From assembly GCA_023386795.1 (NCBI GenBank), contig JAEWJB010000062.1, positions 1 to 9,058 of the forward strand: a stretch of 9,058 nucleotides of DNA, given 5' to 3'. The DNA is from Pseudomonadota bacterium. GTDB lineage: Bacteria; Pseudomonadota; Gammaproteobacteria; Xanthomonadales; Xanthomonadaceae. This document shows, one piece after another, positions 1-6,391 of the stretch. Position numbers and translations under genes: made by a program. Each line of letters begins with the position of its first letter. The first letter of the stretch is position 1. A model generated the notes under the pieces. That model was not told where the DNA came from. It did not search any database and saw only the letters and a list, made by a program, of their open reading frames with translations.

Positions 1-11
1 CCCCGCGCCCC

Positions 12-27
12 GGGGGGGGGGGGGGGG
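12..27. repeat. Homopolymeric G16 tract
   Basis: Sixteen consecutive G residues follow a C-rich stretch (1-11). No coding frame is evident around it. Such runs can slip during replication, but they are also a common place for assembly or sequencing error, especially near a contig end. Nothing here shows which applies. Confidence 0.6.
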
Positions 28-70
28 ACTGGGGATTTCGCGTCGCTAAAGCCGCAGTACGGGCTTGCTG

Positions 71-116
71 GCCTATCCCCCGCGCCTTCGGCGCGCCCCC
101 CTTAACAAAGGGGGGC
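71..116. repeat. Stacked inverted repeats, probable intergenic repeat element
   Basis: Two hairpins lie side by side and share base 95. The first has CGCGCC (81-86) pairing with GGCGCG (90-95) across a TTC loop. The second has GCCCCCC (95-101) pairing with GGGGGGC (110-116) across an eight-base A/T-rich loop. The two would compete for base 95. I recall C-rich/G-rich intergenic elements of this look in Xanthomonadaceae genomes, but I cannot verify copy number from one window. It could also act as a weak terminator for a gene to the left, although no T-tract follows. Confidence 0.45.
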
Positions 117-254
117 TCTCCTCCAGAAAGGGTTACGGGTGGTCCCACCGCCGGCGGGACAGCCGCGAGCACGTCGCCGCCGGCGGAACCTCGCTCCTTC
201 ACGTATTCACACCAGACGCTTGCCGCTGCTCGCGGCGCACGGCAAAGTCGTTGC
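117..254. other. Non-coding GC-rich stretch upstream of the Nudix gene
   Basis: No convincing gene is present. A ten-base motif, CCGCCGGCGG, occurs twice in direct orientation (148-157 and 177-186), each copy followed by GAC or AAC. The first copy lies inside an imperfect palindrome bounded by GTCCC and GGGAC (142-160). The promoter of the downstream gene should lie here, but I see no clear -35/-10 pair, and no strong Shine-Dalgarno sequence precedes the ATG at 255. Confidence 0.4.
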
Positions 255-1220
255 ATGCCTGATTCCCTGCGATCGATCCACGTCGTGGCCGGTGTCATCC
301 GTGACGCCCGCGGCCGCATCCTGCTCACGCGCCGCACCGAAACCCGCGATATGCCGGGCCTGTGGGAGTTCCCCGGCGGCAAGCGCGAGCCCGGCGAGAC
401 GTCCGAACAGGCGCTCGCGCGCGAGTTGCACGAGGAACTGGGCATCGAGGCCGAGGTGGGCGAGTGGCTGATGGAAGTGCCGCAGCGCTACCCCGACAAG
501 CGCCTGCGCCTGGAAGTGCGCGCCATCACTGCCTGGAAGGGCCAGCCGCGCGGGCGTGAGGGCCAGGCGCTCACCTGGGTGCCGGCCGAGCGGCTTTCAC
601 GCTATTCGATGCCACCGGCCGACGTGCCGGTAGTGGCTGTCCTGCGCCAGCCGGACCGCTATCTCGTCACCCCGGAACCGGAGGACGCCGAAGCGTGGCT
701 GCGCCAGCTGGGGATCGCGCTGGATGAAGGCGTGCGCCGTGTGCACCTGCGTGCGCGCCATTGCGAGCCTGCCCGCTGGCGCGCGCTGCTCGATGCAATA
801 CGCGAGCGCTTCGGGCGTCGCGACGTGCAGTGGCTGCTCAACCGCGACATCGCGCTGGCCCGCGAACTGGGCTTCGGCGTGCATCTGGGGTCGGAACAAT
901 TGGCCACGCTCGACGCGCGTCCGCTGCCGGCGGAGGTGCCGTCGGCCGCTTCCTGCCATCACGCCGATGACCTGCGCCGCGCGCAGGCGTTGGGCTGCGA
1001 CTTCGCCGTGCTGGGCCCCGTGTTGCCCACGGACTCGCATCCCGGCGAACCAACGCTGGGCTGGGAAGGCTTCGAGGCACTGCGAGAGTCGGTCTCGCTG
1101 CCGCTCTATGCGATCGGTGGGCTCACGTCCGATCACCTGTTGATCGCGCGCCGTCACGGCGCGCAGGGCATCGCGGCAATCCGCGCATTGTGGCCGGCGG
1201 ACCTGGCGGTAGTCGGCTAG
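255..1220 (+). CDS. mutT: Nudix hydrolase (MutT-type) fused to a thiamine-phosphate-synthase-like domain
   Basis: This 321-residue protein has two domains. Residues about 1-130 are a Nudix fold with a perfect Nudix box at 42-64: G42, E48, R56-E57, E60-E61, G63, I64. MutT enzymes hydrolyse oxidised nucleotides such as 8-oxo-dGTP to the monophosphate and pyrophosphate, preventing A:T to C:G transversions. Residues about 140-321 resemble the ThiE/TenI TIM barrel, with VHLRA (163-167), LNRD (195-198), GVHLG (208-212), a C-H-H segment near 234 and AIGGL (286-290). The usual ThiE metal-binding aspartates in the NDR and GQxD segments are displaced or replaced here (NRD; GSEQ with Q215), so thiamine-phosphate synthesis is doubtful. 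The start was chosen because the protein begins just before the first Nudix strand. The Shine-Dalgarno is weak. The symbol applies to the N-terminal half only; the real substrate is unknown. Confidence 0.93.
   Translation: MPDSLRSIHVVAGVIRDARGRILLTRRTETRDMPGLWEFPGGKREPGETSEQALARELHEELGIEAEVGEWLMEVPQRYPDKRLRLEVRAITAWKGQPRGREGQALTWVPAERLSRYSMPPADVPVVAVLRQPDRYLVTPEPEDAEAWLRQLGIALDEGVRRVHLRARHCEPARWRALLDAIRERFGRRDVQWLLNRDIALARELGFGVHLGSEQLATLDARPLPAEVPSAASCHHADDLRRAQALGCDFAVLGPVLPTDSHPGEPTLGWEGFEALRESVSLPLYAIGGLTSDHLLIARRHGAQGIAAIRALWPADLAVVG
1217..1220. other. Shared CTAG stop codons of convergent genes
   Basis: The palindrome CTAG supplies TAG on the plus strand (1218-1220, end of the Nudix fusion) and TAG on the minus strand (1219-1217, end of the small secreted protein). 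The two reading frames therefore end within four bases, and no terminator hairpin separates them. Confidence 0.9.
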
Positions 1221-1852
1221 AAGCTCACCCAGAAGCAGTTGTACTGACGACGCAGCCGCAGCACCGTGCGCGCAGGCGTGCTGCCGTTCGCCATCACCTG
1301 TTCCAGGCGCAGGCCCCAGGGGCGCGGCCGCGAGGCAGGCGCGAGCGGTGCCTGCGCCACTGCGGTGGCGGCGCTGTTGTCCGGCGGCACGTAGTCATCC
1401 GTGCCCTCCGCCGGATCGTGGGCAATGACCGGCGCGTAGGTTTCCGCGGCATCGGCCGGGTACATCGGCGCGATATCCACCAGCGTGCGATCGGCGACGG
1501 CTTCCAGCTGCGAAAGCACGCGGTTGGCGGTCGCGTTGGAGACATCGCCCCACAGGTACAGGCTGGAAAGACGGTTCACATCGTGCGTCTCCACCGCGGT
1601 GCGCAGCAGCCCGACCAGCTCGCTCAGTCGGCGCGGGCAGCCGTAGCGGTACAGGCCAGTCTCGCCATCGCGCAGCGCCGGCGGCGGCATGCGCGAGACC
1701 GTGCCGAGGTCTTCGCAGCGCCGGTCGCTGAAGACGGTCTGCCCGTCCGCGCCCACGCAGCGGTTCACCGTCGCCTGCGCCCGCGCACCCGGCGCAGGCA
1801 GGGCCAGGGCGAGGGCGGACAACATGGCGGGGATCAACAGGGGCGTGCGCAT
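1217..1852 (-). CDS. Small secreted four-cysteine protein, DUF4124-like N-terminus
   Basis: This 211-residue protein starts with a signal peptide: an Arg near the N-terminus, a Leu/Ala-rich core and an A-R-A cleavage site at about residue 25. The following segment has C32, GxDGQTVFSDR (34-44) and C46, resembling the short envelope module called DUF4124, in which two cysteines flank a G-Q-x-x-[FY]-[ST]-D pattern. Further cysteines are C72 and C206, so two disulfides are possible in the periplasm. The middle (about 75-125) looks helical; a Pro/Ala/Thr-rich stretch (about 140-175) looks like a linker. No catalytic motif is visible and the function is unknown. The start was chosen because an ATG directly precedes the signal peptide. 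It lies 43 bases downstream of metF on the same strand, suggesting cotranscription, though the envelope location gives no obvious link to folate metabolism. Confidence 0.8.
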   Translation of the reverse strand: MRTPLLIPAMLSALALALPAPGARAQATVNRCVGADGQTVFSDRRCEDLGTVSRMPPPALRDGETGLYRYGCPRRLSELVGLLRTAVETHDVNRLSSLYLWGDVSNATANRVLSQLEAVADRTLVDIAPMYPADAAETYAPVIAHDPAEGTDDYVPPDNSAATAVAQAPLAPASRPRPWGLRLEQVMANGSTPARTVLRLRRQYNCFWVSF

Positions 1853-1895
1853 CCGCCCAGCGTAGCGACCCGCCGCACCGCGCGCCACGCGCGCA

Positions 1896-2723
1896 TCAGC
1901 GACCCAGGCGCTGCAGGACTTGCTGGGTCGGCTTGGCCAGGTTGAGCGTATAGAAATGCAGGGACGGCGCACCGCCTTCGACCAGCCGCTGGCACAGGCC
2001 GGCGACCACATCGGCGCCGAACTCGCGCACTGCTTCCACGTCGTCGCCGTAGGCCTGCATGCGCTTGGCGATCCAGCGCGGGATCTCCGCACCGCACTGC
2101 TCGGAAAAGCGGCGCAGCTGCGAAAAGTTGGAGATCGGCATGATGCCCGGCACGATGGGAATCTCCACGCCCAGCTTGCGCACGGCGTCGACGAAGGCGA
2201 AGTACGCATCCGGGTTGTAGAAATACTGGGTGATCGCGCCATCGGCGCCCGCATCCACCTTGGCCTTGAAATGGCGCAGGTCGGTGAGCGCGTCGACTGC
2301 CTGCGGATGCGTTTCCGGGTAGGCGCCCACTTCGATGTGGAAGGCGTCGCCATGCTCGGCGCGGATGAAGGCGATCAGCTCGGAGGCATAGCGCAGGTCG
2401 CCCGGGTGGCCCATGCCCGAAGGCAGGTCGCCGCGCAGCGCGACGATGCGCCGGCAGCCCAGCGCGCGATACAGCTTGAGCAACTCGCGGATCTCTTCCC
2501 GGCTTCCGCCGACGCAAGACAGGTGCGGCGCGGCATCGAAGCGGTGGTGCTGGTTGAGGTGGCGCACCGTTTCGGAGGTGTAACTCAGGGTCGAGCCGCC
2601 GGCGCCGAACGTGCACGACACGTACTCCGGCCCGTGGGTCGACAGCCGCGTGGCGGTGCGGTCGAGCTGGCTGCGCTGCTCGTCGGTCTTCGGCGGGTAG
2701 AACTCGAAGCTGATCGGGGTCAT
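1896..2723 (-). CDS. metF: 5,10-methylenetetrahydrofolate reductase MetF
   Basis: MetF reduces 5,10-methylene-THF to 5-methyl-THF with NADH and FAD in the cytoplasm, supplying the methyl group for methionine synthesis from homocysteine. The 275-residue product is slightly shorter than the roughly 290-300 residues usual in bacteria, mostly because it starts right at the first strand. Family motifs are in order: SFEFYPPKT (5-13) with E7 matching the catalytic Glu28 of the E. coli enzyme; ALRGD (95-99) with D99 matching E. coli Asp120; AYPETHP (134-140); KVDAGA followed by AITQYF (155-168), for FAD and substrate binding; PGIMPISNF (192-200); and HFYTLN (256-261). The Shine-Dalgarno is weak. It is divergent from the GH5 gene (145 bases apart) and probably heads a two-gene unit with the small secreted protein. 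Identification is firm. Confidence 0.97.
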   Translation of the reverse strand: MTPISFEFYPPKTDEQRSQLDRTATRLSTHGPEYVSCTFGAGGSTLSYTSETVRHLNQHHRFDAAPHLSCVGGSREEIRELLKLYRALGCRRIVALRGDLPSGMGHPGDLRYASELIAFIRAEHGDAFHIEVGAYPETHPQAVDALTDLRHFKAKVDAGADGAITQYFYNPDAYFAFVDAVRKLGVEIPIVPGIMPISNFSQLRRFSEQCGAEIPRWIAKRMQAYGDDVEAVREFGADVVAGLCQRLVEGGAPSLHFYTLNLAKPTQQVLQRLGR

Positions 2724-2751
2724 GGGCCTGGGCGTGCGAGGGTGCGCCGGG

Positions 2752-2757
2752 ATTGTA
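2752..2757 (-). promoter_or_regulatory. Possible -10 element (TACAAT) for metF
   Basis: On the minus strand TACAAT lies 28 bases upstream of the metF ATG. No good -35 hexamer sits 16-18 bases further up, so the call rests on the -10 match alone. It would give a leader of about 20 bases, too short for a riboswitch. Confidence 0.3.
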
Positions 2758-2837
2758 TCGCTTCATCGCGATGGATGCATGGAGGATTATGCTGCGGCGC
2801 AGGGCGGCCGCCGGCGCGCCTCATGCCATCATCGACC

Positions 2838-2850
2838 GGAAACGTTTTCC
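2838..2850 (+). promoter_or_regulatory. Possible operator: palindrome with AAACGTTT core
   Basis: The arms GGAAA (2838-2842) and TTTCC (2846-2850) flank CGT. Read the other way, AAACGTTT (2840-2847) is a perfect eight-base palindrome with a central CG. LacI-family regulators of sugar genes typically bind A/T-flanked palindromes with a central CG. The site lies one base upstream of the GGGGAG ribosome binding site (2852-2857) of the GH5 gene, so a bound repressor could block transcription. No regulator gene is in the window and the role is inferred only from the shape and position of the site. Confidence 0.3.
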
Positions 2851-2868
2851 CGGGGAGCACCGTACACG

Positions 2869-4593
2869 ATGAAGCCGATGACCTGCCTGACCACCCTTGT
2901 CCTGGCCCTGGCGGCCGTCCAGGTGCCCGCCACCGCGAAGGATTTCCTGCGTGCCGAGGGCACGCGCATCGTCGACGGGCAGGGCGAGCCGGTCATCCTG
3001 CGTGGCATGGGGCTGGGCGGCTGGATGCTGCAGGAGGGTTACATGCTGGAGGTGCCGCAGTTCGGCACGCAGCGGGTGATCCGCCAGAACATCGAGAAGC
3101 TGATCGGCCCGGAAAAGACCCAGGCCTTCTACACCGCGTGGCTGGACAACCACACCACCAAGGCCGACGTCGACGCGATGGCGCGCTGGGGATTCAACTC
3201 CATCCGCCTGCCGATGCATTACGCGCTGTACACGCTGCCGGTCGAGCAGGAACCGGTGAAGGGCGAGCAGACCTGGCTGGAAGACGGTTTCCGCCGCACC
3301 GACGAACTGCTGGCCTGGGCGAAGGCCAACGACATGTACCTGATCCTCGACCTGCATGCCGCGCCGGGCGGGCAGGGCAACGACATCAACATCTCCGACC
3401 GCGACCCGAAGCAATCCTCGCTGTGGGATGACCCGGCCAAGCAGGAGAAGATGATCGCGCTGTGGCGCAAGCTGGCCGAGCGCTACAAGGACGAGCCCTA
3501 CATCGGCGCCTACGACATCATCAACGAGCCGAACTGGGGCTTCGCCGACCGCAACGATCGCAATGGTTGCAAGGAGACCGGCAACGCGCCGCTGCGCGAC
3601 CTGCTGGTGCGCACCACCGCGGCGATCCGCGAGATCGACAAGCGGCATATCGTCATCGTCGAGGGCAACTGCTGGGGCAACAACTACGCCGGCGTGTTCG
3701 ACCAGGGCGTGTGGGACGACAACCTGGTGGTGAGCTTCCACAAGTACTGGGACGCCACCACGCCGGAGACGCTGGCCAAGGTCATCGCGCTGCGCGACAA
3801 GCACCGCGTGCCGCTCTGGCTGGGCGAGAGCGGCGAGAATTCCAACGACTGGTTCGCCCGTGCGATCCAACTGGTGGAGAACGAGGGCATTGGCTGGTCG
3901 TGGTGGCCACTGAAGAAGATCCGCTACAACAACCCGCTGCAGATCATGCCCAATGCCGGCTATGGCCGCCTGCTGGCGTACTGGGAAGGCAAGGGCCCGA
4001 AACCTTCCGCCGCCGAGGCAGAGCAGGCGCTGATGCAGTTCGCCTCGCATGACGTGCGCTACGAGAACAACGTGCAGCATCCCGACGTGGTGGACGCGCT
4101 GTTCCGCTCGCCGCATTCGCTGCAGCCCGTGCCGTACAAGCTGCATCGCATCGGCGCAAGCGGCGGGCAGGTAGCGGCGGTGGATTTCGACATGGGTCGC
4201 GATGGCGTCGCGTATCACGACCTCACCGCCTCCAACGACAAGGGCACCGGACCGGACCGCGTCACCTGGAACCCGGGCATGACCTACCGCAACGACGGCG
4301 TGGACCTGGGCAAACGCAAGGACGGCACCTTGCAGGTGACCGGGCTGGAGAAGGGCGAGTGGCTGAAGTACACCCTCGAAGCAGATGCCGGCGGTCGCTA
4401 CACGCTGGTTCTGCAGGGTGATGGCAAGGGCCATGCGTGGGTGCAGGTGAACGGCGATCGCGTCGCACAGACCGTCCCCGGCGCCAACGGCCAGGTGCCC
4501 GTGACGCTGGCGCCGGGCCGCAACACGCTGGTGATCGGCGCCGATTCCGGGCAGTTCGACCTGCGGGCGCTGCGGTTCGAAACAGTGCGCTGA
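2869..4593 (+). CDS. Secreted GH5 glycoside hydrolase with C-terminal CBM6-like module
   Basis: This 574-residue protein has a signal peptide (1-23, A-T-A before K24), a GH5 (beta/alpha)8 catalytic domain (about 25-380) and a beta-sandwich carbohydrate-binding module (about 430-573). All residues usually invariant in GH5 can be placed: R113, H163, N219-E220 (acid/base, in the IINEP motif), H291, Y293, E320 (nucleophile, in LGES) and W345. The enzyme should cleave a beta-glucan or related polysaccharide with retention, outside the cytoplasm. The N-terminal GLGGWM segment (49-54) recalls both endoglucanases and exo-beta-1,3-glucanases, so the exact substrate is open. The C-terminal module has AYHD (448-451), YRNDGVDL (473-480) and GEWLKY (496-501), typical of CBM6; W467 and W498 are candidate ligand aromatics. 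Start: ATG preceded by GGGGAG at 2852-2857, a long 11-base spacing. It lies between metF and ahcY in opposite orientation. Confidence 0.93.
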   Translation: MKPMTCLTTLVLALAAVQVPATAKDFLRAEGTRIVDGQGEPVILRGMGLGGWMLQEGYMLEVPQFGTQRVIRQNIEKLIGPEKTQAFYTAWLDNHTTKADVDAMARWGFNSIRLPMHYALYTLPVEQEPVKGEQTWLEDGFRRTDELLAWAKANDMYLILDLHAAPGGQGNDINISDRDPKQSSLWDDPAKQEKMIALWRKLAERYKDEPYIGAYDIINEPNWGFADRNDRNGCKETGNAPLRDLLVRTTAAIREIDKRHIVIVEGNCWGNNYAGVFDQGVWDDNLVVSFHKYWDATTPETLAKVIALRDKHRVPLWLGESGENSNDWFARAIQLVENEGIGWSWWPLKKIRYNNPLQIMPNAGYGRLLAYWEGKGPKPSAAEAEQALMQFASHDVRYENNVQHPDVVDALFRSPHSLQPVPYKLHRIGASGGQVAAVDFDMGRDGVAYHDLTASNDKGTGPDRVTWNPGMTYRNDGVDLGKRKDGTLQVTGLEKGEWLKYTLEADAGGRYTLVLQGDGKGHAWVQVNGDRVAQTVPGANGQVPVTLAPGRNTLVIGADSGQFDLRALRFETVR

Positions 4594-4637
4594 GCGGTTG
4601 GCGGATGCGGCGATTCCGAGTACCGCGATGACATCTC

Positions 4638-4673
4638 AAAAAAAAACGGGGCCCGAGGGCCCCGTTCTTTTTT
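4638..4673. terminator. Bidirectional intrinsic terminator between GH5 gene and ahcY
   Basis: A nine-base-pair stem (4646-4654 with 4657-4665, arm ACGGGGCCC) closes on a two-base GA loop, or a CGAG tetraloop if the inner C-G pair opens. It is flanked by nine A on the left (4638-4646) and TTCTTTTTT on the right (4665-4673). Read on the plus strand it ends the GH5 transcript. Read on the minus strand, the A-run becomes the U-tract that ends the ahcY transcript. Confidence 0.92.
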
Positions 4674-4681
4674 CCGATCCC

Positions 4682-4695
4682 GATCCCGCGAGGGA

Positions 4696-4697
<2 letters not shown>
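4682..4697. repeat. Small hairpin at the ahcY stop codon
   Basis: GATCCC (4682-4687) pairs with GGGATC (4692-4697) across a GCGA loop. It overlaps the first two plus-strand bases of the ahcY stop codon (4696-4698) and sits just ahead of the main terminator in the direction of ahcY transcription. It may simply help protect the 3' end. Confidence 0.4.
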
Positions 4698-6141
<1,444 letters not shown>

Positions 6142-6159
6142 GGTGATGCTCCGGTATCT

Positions 6160-6173
6160 GCGAATGGATTCGC
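6160..6173 (-). promoter_or_regulatory. Hairpin between SAH riboswitch and ahcY ribosome binding site
   Basis: On the minus strand GCGAAT (6173-6168) and ATTCGC (6165-6160) form a perfect inverted repeat with a two-base CC centre, ending seven bases before the GGAG ribosome binding site (6152-6149). It lies after the aptamer and could belong to the expression platform. No U-run follows it, so it is not a terminator by itself. Confidence 0.4.
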
Positions 6174-6179
6174 GTTGCC

Positions 6180-6258
6180 GGGCGCCGTTGCAGGAGACCG
6201 CCCACCGAGCCTGGCCCGTGGCGTTCTGGGAACGGCCCCTGGTCGCAGCGCCCCTCGG
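6180..6258 (-). ncRNA. SAH riboswitch in the ahcY leader
   Basis: The minus strand carries the conserved blocks of the SAH (S-adenosylhomocysteine) riboswitch in order: CCGAGGGGCGCTGCGACC (6258-6241), CCAGGCTCGG (6214-6205) and GCAACGGCGCCC (6191-6180). The pairings fit: GGGCGC (6253-6248) with GCGCCC (6185-6180) makes the closing helix, and CCGAG (6258-6254) with CTCGG (6209-6205) makes the pseudoknot. A variable hairpin, CGTTC/GAACG (6234-6230 with 6226-6222), sits between them. Known members bind SAH, discriminate against SAM, and raise ahcY expression when SAH accumulates. It begins about five bases after the likely transcription start and ends 38 bases before the ATG. Confidence 0.93.
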
Positions 6259-6269
6259 CGGACCGGGCA

Positions 6270-6275
6270 ATTATA
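6270..6275 (-). promoter_or_regulatory. ahcY promoter -10 element TATAAT
   Basis: A consensus TATAAT reads on the minus strand in an otherwise very GC-rich region, twelve bases upstream of the riboswitch. The expected transcription start is near 6263. The -35 region is poor; the closest match is TTCATT at 6300-6295 with an overlong 19-base spacer. The placement just ahead of the aptamer supports it strongly. Confidence 0.7.
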
Positions 6276-6391
6276 TCGTCGCCGGCGGGCCCGGAATGAA
6301 CACGCCGGGCCAGGCGCCCCCAACCAACGGCAGGTCAGCGCGATGCCTGCGGCTGCTACCTTGGACCGCTTCGCAGACCGGAGGCAGGTCC

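Noticed and set aside
2821..4434. Open frame of about 537 codons on the minus strand across the GH5 gene
   Set aside because: It is antisense to a gene with all GH5 catalytic residues, has a Val/His/Gln-rich composition, and shows no family motif.
6142..6270. N-terminal extension of AhcY by 43 residues to an upstream ATG
   Set aside because: The extension would translate the riboswitch; the ATG at 6141 has a good ribosome binding site and gives the family's normal N-terminus.
6271..6276. Plus-strand -10-like TTATAT as promoter of the S9 peptidase
   Set aside because: It overlaps the ahcY -10 on the other strand, lies about 115 bases from the peptidase ATG and has no -35 partner at a usable distance.
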